A stretch of DNA of 64,000 nt, from NCBI GenBank assembly GCA_016705955.1, contig JADJKO010000010.1:124001-188000 (forward strand). The letters are read 5' to 3'. The notes under the pieces were generated by a model. That model saw nothing but the letters and a program-made list of their open reading frames with translations, made no database searches and was not told the origin of the DNA. How positions within the stretch are numbered: the stretch's first letter is position 1; every line of letters begins with the position of its first letter. Made by a program: the position numbers and the translations under genes. Below are positions 17,952 to 27,011 of this stretch, piece after piece. This stretch comes from Flavobacteriales bacterium (GTDB lineage: Bacteria > Bacteroidota > Bacteroidia > Flavobacteriales_F > PHOS-HE28).

Positions 17952-18401
17952 ATGCGAACCCTGATCTTCGGAACCATTGCGGTTCTGTGCTTCGTCTCCT
18001 GTTCACCTTACAAGGAAGTGGAACTCACGGACATCACCAACGTGGAACTCCTCTCCATGGACGCCCGCACCGTGGCCTTGCGGGTGGATGCGCGGATCGA
18101 TAACCCGAACGGCTTCACCATCGCCGTGGAAGAACCCGACGTGGATCTCTTCCTCAACGACAAGTACATCGGGAAAGGACTCCTCGATTCGGCGCTGGTG
18201 CTTGACCGCAAAACGGCGAAAGTGTACCCCGTATACCTGCACGCCGATCTCGAAGCCGGACCGCTCATCGGGATGCTGATCACCAGTGCGCTCATCGGCC
18301 AAGTGAAGGTGGGTGTGAAGGGCACGGTGTCCGGCCGCTCCGGCGCTTTCCGCAAGCGCTTCCCTTTCGAGATGGAAGAGGTGATCGACCTCCGCGATTG
18401 A
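17952..18401 (+). CDS. LEA14-like (LEA type 2) lipoprotein
   Basis: A 149-residue lipoprotein with signal MRTLIFGTIAVLCFVSCSPY; the Cys at 17 would be acylated. The rest matches the LEA_2/WHy fold: ELTDITNVELLSMDARTVAL, then RVDARIDNPNGFTIAV (the conserved xNPNxFxIxV signature), then VDLFLNDKYIGKG. The function of bacterial members is not settled; they are envelope proteins linked to desiccation or stress. The ATG at 17952 is selected because it opens the lipoprotein signal, while the open frame upstream (back to 17739) is without recognisable content. The gap before it (17720-17951) holds nothing else I can identify. Confidence 0.85.
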   Translation: MRTLIFGTIAVLCFVSCSPYKEVELTDITNVELLSMDARTVALRVDARIDNPNGFTIAVEEPDVDLFLNDKYIGKGLLDSALVLDRKTAKVYPVYLHADLEAGPLIGMLITSALIGQVKVGVKGTVSGRSGAFRKRFPFEMEEVIDLRD

Positions 18402-18423
18402 TCATTCTTTCAACTCATGACAT

Positions 18424-18510
18424 GATCCGCCTTGGCGGATCCTCCGCGCCTTTGCTACAACGTGCAACGCTCCTCTCCGCGTACTCGGCGCCTTAGCGCC
18501 TCTGCGTTGA
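18424..18510. repeat. intergenic hairpin plus a CGCCTCTGCGT-type repeat element
   Basis: GATCCGCC-TT-GGCGGATC (18424-18441) is a perfect 8-bp hairpin just after the LEA14-like gene. Next comes a stretch (18470-18510) containing GGCGC-CTTA-GCGCC and GCGCCTCTGCGTTGA. The last element shares GCGCCTCTGCGT with the inverted repeat between the metH halves (29818-29844), so both belong to one dispersed repeat type. No U-run follows, so it is not a classical terminator. Confidence 0.55.
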
Positions 18511-18529
18511 GTGCATTCAACAGTTGTCT

Positions 18530-19108
18530 TCAAGGCATTCCCGCCAGCGGTTCCTTCCGCAACACCACCGGGAACCCGAACAGCCCATCCGCCAAAGAGA
18601 CTCGCACGTGCGAGCCGACCGTTGCATTCCAATCCTTGTACGTCGATCGCGCGAACGGATACTCCGCTAGGAAATCATCGCCGAAGACATAGGTGATCAA
18701 CGTCCCACCGTGCTCCGTCGTGGCAACTGCATGGACCGTGTCATCACTTGGCCCGTGAAGCAGGAAATTCAACCAAAGCAGAACGCTGGTGACCACCGGA
18801 CCAACCGCGATCAAGTTGAAGAGGAAGAACTCCAAGCGCGCCATGCCGAGTCGCGCGCCGACGATGATCAACGGAACAAGGTTGCCGATGAAGCACAGGC
18901 CCAGAAGCACGCGCAACAACAGCTCCGGTGGGATCAAAGTCCACGGCATCACGGTGAGGGCGCTGATCAAACTGAAGAAGACACCGAGGCCCATGACCGT
19001 TCCCGGCCAGTAGTGATCGCTCTCCTCGCCCTTCACGGCGGATCGTTGATGCTGCGCGCGAAAGTCCGCTCGGCGCGGTACGAGGATCCTGTTCCTTTGA
19101 TCGGCCAT
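18530..19108 (-). CDS. hypothetical membrane protein
   Basis: A 192-residue protein that I do not recognise. From the ATG at 19108 (MADQRNRILVPRRADF) it has a basic cytoplasmic N-terminus, then three hydrophobic segments (GLGVFFSLISALTVMPW, LLLRVLLGLCFIGNLVPLIIVG, FFLFNLIAVGPVVTSVLLWLNFLL). A soluble tail (HAVATTEHGGTLITYVFGDD to the end) is probably periplasmic. The frame is open further upstream but overlaps the opposite gene. The start codon overlaps that of the divergent YyaL-like gene by two bases. Confidence 0.65.
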   Translation of the reverse strand: MADQRNRILVPRRADFRAQHQRSAVKGEESDHYWPGTVMGLGVFFSLISALTVMPWTLIPPELLLRVLLGLCFIGNLVPLIIVGARLGMARLEFFLFNLIAVGPVVTSVLLWLNFLLHGPSDDTVHAVATTEHGGTLITYVFGDDFLAEYPFARSTYKDWNATVGSHVRVSLADGLFGFPVVLRKEPLAGMP

Positions 19109-21227
19109 GTGCGTTCCGTCCTGTGCAAAGGTCCACATCCTCGGTGGACTGATCCTCGCATCAGGCTGTGCGCAACATGGCACGTCCGTACCGGGCGCGA
19201 CGACAGCAGACACCATGGCAACCCATAGCAATCGGCTCATCCACGAAAGCAGCCCTTACCTGCTGCAGCACGCGCACAATCCTGTGGATTGGTATCCGTG
19301 GGGCGAGGAGGCGTTCGCAAAGGCGAAGGCGGAGAACAAGCTGATGCTCGTGAGCATCGGGTACAGCAGTTGCCACTGGTGCCATGTGATGGAGCGCGAG
19401 TGCTTCGAGAACGAGGCCATCGCCGCGCAGATGAACGAACAGTTCGTATGCATCAAGGTGGATCGCGAGGAACGCCCCGATGTGGACCAGGTGTACATGG
19501 CCGCCGTGCAGCTGATGACCGGTCGCGGTGGATGGCCCTTGAACTGTTTCGCGCTCGCCGATGGCCGACCGGTCTTTGGCGGCACCTACTTCCCACCGCC
19601 GCAATGGACCCAGGTCCTCAACGATCTGCACAGCACTTGGCAACGCGATCCGACACGCGTGATCGGTTACGCGGAACAATTGCGCACGGGCGTAGTGGCA
19701 CAGGGACTTGTGGTGCCGGTGACCGAGGAAGTGGAATTCAAGCGTACCGAACTGGAGGATCTGGTGAATGCGTGGTCGCCCACCTTCGACCAGGTACACG
19801 GCGGATCGGACAAGGCTCCGAAGTTCCCGATGCCGAACAACTACGAGTTCCTGCTGCGCTATGCGTTCCTAACGAACGACGCGAAACTGAAGAAGCACGT
19901 CGCACTCACGCTGGACAAGATGGCCCTCGGTGGGATCTTCGACCAGGTGGGTGGTGGCTTCGCGCGCTACAGCACGGATGTGTTGTGGAAGGCGCCGCAC
20001 TTCGAGAAGATGCTGTACGACAACGCGCAGCTCGTTTCGCTCTACAGCCAAGCGTACCAAGCCTTCAACAACCCGTTGTACAAGGCGACGGTGGAACGCA
20101 CGCTCGACTTCATTGAACGCGAGATGATGTCCCCGGAAGGTGCTTTCTACAGTGCGTTGGATGCCGACAGCGAAGGCGAGGAAGGTTTGTTCTACGTGTG
20201 GACGAAGGATGAACTGGAAACCCTGCTCGGCGCGGAGTACGATCTGGCGAAGGCGTACTACAACGTGGGCGGCGCGGGACTGTGGGAACACGGCCGGAAC
20301 ATTTTGCTGCGGACCACGACCGACGAACAATTCGCTGCGGACTTCGGCATTTCCGAAGCGGACCTGGTCACACGGATCACCGCGATCGATAACATCCTAT
20401 TAGCGGCACGGAGCAAGCGCATCCGTCCGGGGCTCGACGACAAATCGCTCACGTCGTGGAACGCGATGATGATCTCCGGCTACTGCGATGCCTACGAGGT
20501 ATTCGGTCACCAACCGTGGCGTGATCGCGCCATTGCCTCGATGGAACTGATGCTGAACAAGTGCAAGCGCAGCAACGGCGGATTGTGGCATGTGTACAAA
20601 GGCGGCAAGGCGAGCATCAACGGCTACCTCGAGGACTATGCCTTCATGACCGAAGCGCTGATCGATCTCTATGGGATCACCTTCGATGAGCGTTGGCTCA
20701 CGGAAGCGCAAGGATTGGCCGAACATGCGATCCGCCATTTCCACGACGCGGGCAACGGCATGTTCCACTTCACCAGTGATCTGGACCCTGCCCTCATCGC
20801 GCGGCCGATCGAACTGAACGACAATGTGATCCCCGCATCGAACAGCAGTTTGGCGAAGTCGCTCTATCTGCTTGGACAACTCTTCGACAACGAACGCTAC
20901 CTCGAACTGAGCAACACGATGTTGCACACCATGGCGCCGCGCATGAGCAGCTATCCTGCTGGTCATTCCAACTGGGCCGAACTGATGCTGATGCACGTGT
21001 TCCCCTTCCCGGAGATCGCGATCATGGGTCCGGATGCGATGGCGTTGCGCGCGCAATTCGCCGCGCATTACCTGCCGAGTCGCCAGTTCCTCGGAAGTAC
21101 GACAGCGAGCAGCTTGCCGTTGTTGAAGGACAAGACCCTGCCGGGCAGTACGATCTTTGTCTGCGAGAACAAGACCTGCCGCCTTCCGGTGCCCACTGTG
21201 AATGAAGCCTTGCACGAACTCCGATGA
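19107..21227 (+). CDS. YyaL/DUF255 family thioredoxin-domain protein
   Basis: Protein of up to 706 residues. An N-terminal thioredoxin-like DUF255 domain contains LIHESSPYLLQHAHNPVDWY, the active-site-like CHWCHVMERECF (near residue 88) and VDREERPDVDQVY. A glycan-hydrolase-like alpha/alpha-barrel region follows (GSDKAPKFPMPNNYEFLLRY, DVLWKAPHFEKMLYDNAQL, ALDADSEGEEGLFYVW). The biochemical role of this widespread family is unknown. The start is ambiguous. ATG 19107 gives a hydrophobic N-terminus ending LILASGC, which could be a lipobox, as in some Bacteroidota homologues. ATG 19215 (MATHSNRLIHES) gives the usual cytoplasmic form and avoids a start overlapping the divergent gene. Confidence 0.88.
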   Translation: MCVPSCAKVHILGGLILASGCAQHGTSVPGATTADTMATHSNRLIHESSPYLLQHAHNPVDWYPWGEEAFAKAKAENKLMLVSIGYSSCHWCHVMERECFENEAIAAQMNEQFVCIKVDREERPDVDQVYMAAVQLMTGRGGWPLNCFALADGRPVFGGTYFPPPQWTQVLNDLHSTWQRDPTRVIGYAEQLRTGVVAQGLVVPVTEEVEFKRTELEDLVNAWSPTFDQVHGGSDKAPKFPMPNNYEFLLRYAFLTNDAKLKKHVALTLDKMALGGIFDQVGGGFARYSTDVLWKAPHFEKMLYDNAQLVSLYSQAYQAFNNPLYKATVERTLDFIEREMMSPEGAFYSALDADSEGEEGLFYVWTKDELETLLGAEYDLAKAYYNVGGAGLWEHGRNILLRTTTDEQFAADFGISEADLVTRITAIDNILLAARSKRIRPGLDDKSLTSWNAMMISGYCDAYEVFGHQPWRDRAIASMELMLNKCKRSNGGLWHVYKGGKASINGYLEDYAFMTEALIDLYGITFDERWLTEAQGLAEHAIRHFHDAGNGMFHFTSDLDPALIARPIELNDNVIPASNSSLAKSLYLLGQLFDNERYLELSNTMLHTMAPRMSSYPAGHSNWAELMLMHVFPFPEIAIMGPDAMALRAQFAAHYLPSRQFLGSTTASSLPLLKDKTLPGSTIFVCENKTCRLPVPTVNEALHELR

Positions 21228-22123
21228 TGCGCCCGATCCTTTTCCTTCTGCTCGTCCTCGGATCCGCTCCGTTGGTCGCCCAGACCCTGGTGGTGTCGCC
21301 TTCGCTGGAAGTGCCCGACCTGCCGGAGTTCAACACCGTCTTCATCGCACGCAACGGCATCACGAGCATCACCGGCGTACGCATGTTGAAGCGCGACGGT
21401 GAACCGATGCGCGAGGAGAGCGAACGCCACGCGTACCGCTTCGATACCCAAGGCCGCACGATCTATGGCAACCACAGCTACGGCCGTCCCGGTTCCGGTC
21501 GCGATACCGTTTCCGTTGCCTACAGTTATGACATGCAAGGCCGCCAGACCCAGAAGCTGCACAATGGTGCGGGCGGACAGTTCGCCTACATCCGGGAGTA
21601 CGACGCCGATGATCGCGTGGTGCGCGAGACCTACCGCCGCATTGCACGACCGGTGGATACGGAAGCCGGCGTAGCTCCCGGGACGATCACGGAAGTGAGT
21701 GACGAGCAGTTCACCTACACCACGGTGAACGACACCACGTGGCGAAAGCATTACAACAATTACCTCGGCCTGCCTTACCGCGAGCAGACCTTCACCAAGG
21801 ACCATCGCGGTTACTTGTTGAAGGTGGAGGACCGCTACCTGATCTCCGAGCGACGCTCGCGCATCACCTTCACCTACGACGATCGCGGCCAGCTCGCTTC
21901 ACGCACCGAACAACCCGACCTGTCGCAACCCGACATCATCCGCCACACGTGGCAGTATGATGCCGTGGGCAACGTGATCTCGGCCGAACTCTGGCGCGGT
22001 GACCGCCAGGTACACCGCGAGGAATTCCTGTACGACGAAGGGACCATGGTGCTGAAAGCCCGCTTGCGCAGGGATCTTACGTCCGGCAACATCCAAGTGA
22101 CCAAGTACACGATCCACCGCTGA
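21224..22123 (+). CDS. secreted RHS/YD-repeat-like protein
   Basis: A 299-residue exported protein with signal MMRPILFLLLVLGSAPLVAQ. The remainder is built of YD-like beta strands: HAYRFDTQGRTIYGNHSYG, SVAYSYDMQGRQTQ, YIREYDADDRVVRETY, ITFTYDDRGQLASRTEQ and WQYDAVGNVISAELW. This is the short-repeat pattern of RHS/YD proteins but without a toxin C-terminus or RHS core, so a polymorphic toxin is unlikely. The ATG overlaps the upstream stop (ATGATG with TGA), so it is coupled to the YyaL-like gene. The role is unknown. Confidence 0.65.
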   Translation: MMRPILFLLLVLGSAPLVAQTLVVSPSLEVPDLPEFNTVFIARNGITSITGVRMLKRDGEPMREESERHAYRFDTQGRTIYGNHSYGRPGSGRDTVSVAYSYDMQGRQTQKLHNGAGGQFAYIREYDADDRVVRETYRRIARPVDTEAGVAPGTITEVSDEQFTYTTVNDTTWRKHYNNYLGLPYREQTFTKDHRGYLLKVEDRYLISERRSRITFTYDDRGQLASRTEQPDLSQPDIIRHTWQYDAVGNVISAELWRGDRQVHREEFLYDEGTMVLKARLRRDLTSGNIQVTKYTIHR

Positions 22124-22126
22124 GTG

Positions 22127-22651
22127 ATGCGTGCGCCTTTGTTGCTCATCGCTGTTCTCCTGCTTGCCGGTGAAGTCGCAGCACAGCGTCATGTGGTGAA
22201 TTGGGCGTATGGGCCTTTCGCCACACCGGAGGATGCCGCCTTCGTGGTGGACCGCGACCGGATCTTCTTGGCCACCGGTCCGTTCGGTGAGCACGGCCGC
22301 ACTTTGTGGATCTACCAGAACGACCAGGTCTTCCGCAGTGTCGGCCGCTCCGCTTCACGGGGGAATTGCGCGTTCACCTTGGATGGCGATCACTTCATGC
22401 GCACCGAAGGCGCGTTCTGCACGAAAGTCTCCTGCGTGTTCCTCCTCGAAAAGGACAGGACACGACCCGGCAGTTTGAAAGTCCACCGCGCCGAAGGAGC
22501 TTTCTGCACCAGCACCAGCGGGGGCTTTGTGATCGAACAGAATGCGGTCTATCTCGCCGAAGGCGTTTTCGCCAACAAGGCCGATGCGATCCTCGTGCTT
22601 CCGGATGGTATCGCGCTCGTAGCGGTGCTCACCATCCTTGCCGGTTTGTGA
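22127..22651 (+). CDS. hypothetical secreted protein
   Basis: A 174-residue protein with signal MRAPLLLIAVLLLAGEVAAQ, which I do not assign to a family. The mature part repeats a pattern of short hairpins around ATGPFGEHGRTLWIYQ, RTEGAFCTKVSCVFLLEKDR, HRAEGAFCTSTSGGFVIEQ and AEGVFANKADAILVL, that is four GxF-centred units with paired cysteines in two. The ATG at 22127 is preferred to the GTG three bases earlier. It follows the previous gene by 3 nt and is probably co-transcribed. Confidence 0.6.
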   Translation: MRAPLLLIAVLLLAGEVAAQRHVVNWAYGPFATPEDAAFVVDRDRIFLATGPFGEHGRTLWIYQNDQVFRSVGRSASRGNCAFTLDGDHFMRTEGAFCTKVSCVFLLEKDRTRPGSLKVHRAEGAFCTSTSGGFVIEQNAVYLAEGVFANKADAILVLPDGIALVAVLTILAGL

Positions 22652-22738
22652 TCGACCACGGTCGGTCGTTCAAAAACCCCACAGCGCTCCTGTCGTACAA
22701 GGCTGCCGGTCCACCATTTTCGCAGCGACCGGACACAC

Positions 22739-23551
22739 ATGAAGAAGATCATCTGGGGGCTCCTCGGGCTCACCGCCGGCAGGCGCTCCATGCAAGGGCT
22801 CTATGAATTCCTCCTGGACGTGGCGCTGCATGGCATGAACTACGGCCGTGGCGGCGACTTCCGCACGGACGGCGAGCTCGACCTGTTGCATTACATCAAG
22901 AAAAAGCTCGGCCCGAATGACAAGGCCATCGTCTTCGACGTGGGCGCCAACATCGGGGAGTACAGCGTGGCACTGGCCGATTTCTTCGGCAAAGGCAGCA
23001 CCGTACACGCCTTCGAACCCAGCAAGGACACCCACGCCAAGTTGATGAAGACCCTCGGTGGTCACACCAACCCATCGTCGGGCGTGGTGGTGGCGCACAA
23101 CACCGGCTTCAGTGATGCGGTGGGCACGCTTCGCCTCTACCGCAATCCCGAACGGCACACGCTCGCCTCCGTCTATAACCGCGACCTGGAGCACTTCAAC
23201 ATCACCATGGATGAGGTGGAGGAGATCCAACTCACCACCGTGGACCAGTTCTGCGCGGACCACCGCATCGAGCGCCTGCATTTCCTCAAGATCGACATCG
23301 AAGGCCACGAACTGAGCGCACTGAAAGGGGCAGAGCGCATGATCCGCGAAGGCCGCATCGATCACATCCAGTTCGAGTTCGGCGGCGCCAACGTGGATTC
23401 ACGCACCTACTTCCGCGATTTCTATTCGCTGCTGAAGGACAAGTTCACCCTCTACCGCATCGTGCGTAACGGACTGCGGCCCATCCCCTACTACAAGGAG
23501 GCGTACGAGCAGTTCCAGACGATCAATTATCTGGCGGAAAGGAAGGGGTAG
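22739..23551 (+). CDS. FkbM-family SAM-dependent methyltransferase
   Basis: A 270-residue class I methyltransferase. The SAM site is VFDVGANIGEYSVALADFFG (motif I) with acidic AFEPSKDTHAKL (motif II). LKIDIEGHELSALKGAERMI is the FkbM signature helix, and RIDHIQFEFGGANVD follows. Members O-methylate sugars, lipids or secondary metabolites. With no biosynthetic cluster around it the substrate is unknown; a surface glycan is a reasonable guess. It ends 3 nt before the convergent tsaB stop. Confidence 0.88.
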   Translation: MKKIIWGLLGLTAGRRSMQGLYEFLLDVALHGMNYGRGGDFRTDGELDLLHYIKKKLGPNDKAIVFDVGANIGEYSVALADFFGKGSTVHAFEPSKDTHAKLMKTLGGHTNPSSGVVVAHNTGFSDAVGTLRLYRNPERHTLASVYNRDLEHFNITMDEVEEIQLTTVDQFCADHRIERLHFLKIDIEGHELSALKGAERMIREGRIDHIQFEFGGANVDSRTYFRDFYSLLKDKFTLYRIVRNGLRPIPYYKEAYEQFQTINYLAERKG

Positions 23552-23554
23552 AGA

Positions 23555-24229
23555 TCACACCCCCTGCTTCTTCGGCTGCGTCACATTCGCCTCCTTGCCA
23601 TAGGTGGGCACGAGGTAGGCGAGGTCATCCACGGCACCGGCGCGCAAGCGTTCCTCGGCCAGGGGGAGCAGGTACCGCGCTAAGGGCATGATGCCGGGCA
23701 GGTACTCCACGTTCGATCGGTCCTTCCAGAAGGCAGTTGCCTTGTCGGCGCCATCGCCGAACACGCGGATCGCGCCTTGTGCCGCGATCCATTCATCGGT
23801 GATCACCACGGGCTGTACCTCACCGATGGGTTGCTCCTGTGCGTCGTGTTCTTGGGTGAAGACCTCCATGCGTCGTGCATCGATCATGGGCCATTGCACG
23901 GTGGCCGAAGCGCCTGCCGCACGAGCCAGCGTGGTGAGCGTGTTCACCCCGATGATAGGGATGTCCAACGCGTGGCAGAGGCCCTTCGCGGTACTCAGTC
24001 CGATGCGCAAACCGGTGTAGGATCCCGGCCCGATCCCCACACCGACGGCATGCACATCCTTCAGCGTCAAGCCGGCCTCGGCCATCACTTCCGCCACGAA
24101 GACGCTCACACTCGCGGCGTGTGCTTGCTTGCCGGGAAGAGAGGTGCGTTCGGCCAGCAACACGCCATCACGCCCCAACGCGACGCTGCATAGATGCGTG
24201 GCCGTTTCGATGGCCAGGATGATGGACAT
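23555..24229 (-). CDS. tsaB: tRNA threonylcarbamoyladenosine biosynthesis protein TsaB
   Basis: Non-catalytic partner of TsaD in forming t6A37 on ANN-decoding tRNAs, cytoplasmic. The 224-residue protein begins MSIILAIETATHLCSVALGR and contains the family segments LLAERTSLPGKQAHA, VHAVGVGIGPGSYTGLRIGL (the characteristic GPGSYTGLRIG) and STAKGLCHALDIPIIGVNTL. A GTG two codons upstream (24235) is possible but would overlap the previous gene. It starts 2 nt after the TolC-family stop. Length is normal for TsaB. Confidence 0.95.
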   Translation of the reverse strand: MSIILAIETATHLCSVALGRDGVLLAERTSLPGKQAHAASVSVFVAEVMAEAGLTLKDVHAVGVGIGPGSYTGLRIGLSTAKGLCHALDIPIIGVNTLTTLARAAGASATVQWPMIDARRMEVFTQEHDAQEQPIGEVQPVVITDEWIAAQGAIRVFGDGADKATAFWKDRSNVEYLPGIMPLARYLLPLAEERLRAGAVDDLAYLVPTYGKEANVTQPKKQGV

Positions 24230-24231
24230 GC

Positions 24232-25649
24232 TCACAAGGTAATTGGCAACCCTTGCAGGATCTCCAAGTACTTGGTGGCCATGAGGTACTGGTACTTCGC
24301 GTTGATCATGTCCGCCGTGGTCCGGTTGAGCGCGGCCTTCACTGTGGCGAGTTCCATGCTGGTGATCACGCCCTGCTCGTACCGCTCCTGCGCGAAGGTG
24401 TTGTTCAACGTGCCGGCTTCCACCGCCTTCTCCGCCGCGAGGAAGGAACGATAGCCGGACCGCTGCGCCACCATGGCGTCGAGGACGTTGCGTTGCAGAT
24501 CGTTGCGCACACCCACCAGGTTGTTGCGCATGCGTTCATGTTGCACGCGCGCCTGATCGATGGCCAAGCGGTTCTGCATGTTGTTGAAGAGCGGCACGTT
24601 CAGCGTGAAGCCGATGCTCTGGTTCAGGTTCTGGTCCAGCTGGTCCTTGAAGGGCGTGAGTTCCGTGTTGTAGCTCACGTTCGGCGTGTACACCGCTTCG
24701 CCGCTCTGCGTCGCACCGATGAAGATCGGATCACCGACCACCGGTTCGCCGACCACGCGGATATCGCGTCCGCTGAAGCCGGTACCGACGGAACCGTTCA
24801 ACTGCAAGGAGGGGAGGCTTCCGGAACGCGCCACACCGATGGAACGCTCGGCACTGGCTACGCGCGTTTCGGCTTGCGCGAAGGAGGGATTGCTGCGCAG
24901 CACATTGGCCAGCACTTCATTGGAGGAGGCCGTGGGTTCCATGATCCGCAAGGCGCTGATCGCAGGGCCTTGGATCTCGAAGGACATCATCTGCTCCGGT
25001 TCCAACTGCATGGCGCGTGCAAGGGCGAGCGAGCGTTGGTCGCGTTGGTTGCTGAGGTCGGTGATGGTGTACTCCTCCTGCGCGAGCTGCGACTCCAACG
25101 AGAGCAGGTCGGCACGCGCCACGCGACCGGCCTCCACCAAGGCTTGGGTGCGCGCGACCGCTCACGCGTGCTGGCCGCTTGCGACTCTGCAGCGGACACC
25201 CGCTCGGCCAAGCCAAGCACATCGAGGAAGGCCTGCACCACTTCAAGGCGGACGTTGTTACGCGCTGCCTCGATCCCGAGCAGGGCGGCCTGCGCATCCA
25301 GCTCAGTGCGTTTGATGGTGCCCTGCTTCTGCAAGCCCTGGAACAGGGTGATGGTGCTGCTGAGGTAGAAGTTGTTGGTGCGCACCCGGTCCGTGGCGAA
25401 GGTGTTGGTGAAGCGATCGATCACCCGGCCGTAGTTGTAGCCGTGTGTTGCTGTACCGTTCAGGTTGGGCGCCATGTCCCAATAGGCCTGCTCATGCGTC
25501 TCGTCGGCCAATTCGGCATCGAGGGCGGCGTTCATCATCGCGAGGTTCTTCTCCTCGGCGCGCTTCACGCATTGTTCAAGGGTCCACGCTTGTTGGGCGT
25601 TTGTGCTGCCGATGATGCAGCACAGGGCTAGTAAGATGGAGATGCGCAT
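24232..25649 (-). CDS. TolC-family outer-membrane efflux protein, interrupted by a -1 frameshift
   Basis: Outer-membrane channel of the TolC family, partner of an RND or ABC pump. From MRISILLALCCIIGSTNAQQ (signal peptide) it runs through QAWTLEQCVKRAEEKNLAMM, GTATHGYNYGRVIDRF and GIEAARNNVRLEVVQAFLD. Near 25158 the frame changes. The protein resumes in another frame at LVEAGRVARADLLSLES and ends at YLMATKYLEILQGLPITL. Restoring one G in the GG at the junction gives STRERVARTQALVEAGR, a normal TolC helix, so a lost homopolymer base is likely. Corrected length is about 472 residues, normal for the family. No membrane-fusion or pump gene is adjacent; the OmpA gene lies downstream and is also frameshifted. 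Confidence 0.85.
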
Positions 25650-25680
25650 GGTCCGAGGCCCGAAAGGAAAAGGGCGGAAC

Positions 25681-25688
25681 CAAAAGTA
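25681..25688 (-). promoter_or_regulatory. -7 promoter box (TACTTTTG) of the TolC-family gene
   Basis: A perfect TAnnTTTG match on the minus strand, 31 nt before the ATG at 25649. This is one of the clearest Bacteroidota -7 boxes in the window. Confidence 0.65.
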
Positions 25689-25753
25689 TCCGGGACGCAC
25701 AGGGCGTCCGGCGCGATTTGATGAACGGTGGTGAGGGGGTGCGGGTGGCCTGA

Positions 25754-26985
25754 TCAGTTGCCGACGACATTGATCTCCACGCGGCGATTGGCCTCACTCT
25801 CCTCCTTGTTCTTCGGCGTGGGGTACAACATCCGGGAGTTGCCCTTGCCCACGTAGGCAAGGCGTGGTGGCTCCACTTCGTTCACAAGCAGGAAATCATA
25901 TACGGTCCGGGCGCGTGCTGTGCTGAGTTCGATGAACTCCTTCGTGTTCTTGAAGGTCGGGCCGTTCACGTGGCCCTCGATCTCGATCTTCACCTTGGGG
26001 TTCATTTGCATGAAGCGCAGCAGCAGGAGCAGCGATGCTTCCGACTGGCGCATCACCTTGTCCTCGTTGCCCACGAAACGGATGTCGTCCAGGACCACGC
26101 GTTCACCGGCTCCCACCGGCGTGAGCTTCACCTCCACCTCCACCACAGGGTCCACGCTGCCCCTTCACCTTGGTGGTCTGGAACATGTAGCCTGCGCGGA
26201 CGCACCCGATCTTCAGGGTACGGTAGGTGTCCATCTCGTAGGTGTAGCTGCTCTTTCCTTTTGCCTCCACCACTTCATCGAAGCGCATGCCTGCGATGGT
26301 CAAGCTGGCGTCGATCGGTTTGCCCGTCTTCGCATCCACCACGGTGATGTTCAGTTGCTGTTTCTGCTTCTTCTCCTCGGGCTCCGGTGGCGGTGGCGGC
26401 GGATCGTAGTGGAAGCGGATGGTGTACCCGGCCAGTGGACGGTCCTGGTAATCGATCACGAGGTAGAAGAGGTCGCCTTGGGTCACCTCCATGCCTTTGC
26501 TGAAACTGCTGCCCACCCCGCTGCGCACGAATGCATCCGGCGCGTCCTTCAGCAGGCCGCAGATGGAGCGGTTGGTCTTGTCGTTGCGCGAGATGTTGCT
26601 GCGGATGGGCTGCACCTGCTTCGTGGCGATCTTGTCACAGATCCCCGGCACGGCGCCTTCTGAATACGAGGAAGTCGATGTCGTCCTCGATGTTATCGGG
26701 GATGATCTCGAAAGTGAGTGTGGTGGTGGCCGGTGAACGGAACTTGTACCAGGTGGTGTGGTGCTCCCGCTCGAACCATTGCAGATCCTCACTGGGGTTC
26801 TCCTTGATCTCCAACTTGTTCCCGAAACCGCGCACGGCGCTGGGCTGGTGGTACACGGAATCGGTGATGAAGATGGCACCGGTGCAATCGCCATTGTCCT
26901 GCGTAAGCCCGGCTTGCGCATGGGCGAAAGACCCATGCACCAGCATGCCGAAAACCACCAGGGATCGGATCCGTTCCACGTTCAC
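25754..26985 (-). CDS. OmpA-family envelope protein, interrupted by two frameshifts
   Basis: Three overlapping frames join into one protein. It opens with a signal (GTG 26985: NVERIRSLVVFGMLVHGSFA), then a domain containing DNGDCTGAIFITDS and IPDNIEDDIDFLVFR. Frame 2 continues with GAVPGICDKIATKQVQPIRS, a SNISRNDKTNRSICGLL stretch, a PPPPPPEP linker and a GKSSYTYEMDTYRTL domain. Frame 3 ends with the OmpA domain (VVLDDIRFVGNEDKV, EIEGHVNGPTF, STARARTVYDFLL, EANRRVEINVVGN). The junctions are near 26660 (one extra A in AGAAGG) and 26160 (one extra G in GGGG); removing them gives FRGAVPG and VKGSVDPVVE. OmpA domains bind peptidoglycan. It starts 26 nt after metH. Family is sure; integrity is not. 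Confidence 0.8.
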
Positions 26986-27011
26986 GGCCCGTGCATACGG
27001 CCGGACGGGAC

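Noticed and set aside
21224..22123. RHS polymorphic toxin with a following immunity protein (22127-22651)
   Set aside because: The YD-like protein is short, has no RHS core or toxin tail, and the next product has its own signal peptide and is not immunity-like.
25150..25170. Programmed ribosomal frameshift in the TolC-family gene
   Set aside because: No slippery heptamer or downstream structure was seen; a single missing G explains the break and similar breaks occur in unrelated genes nearby.
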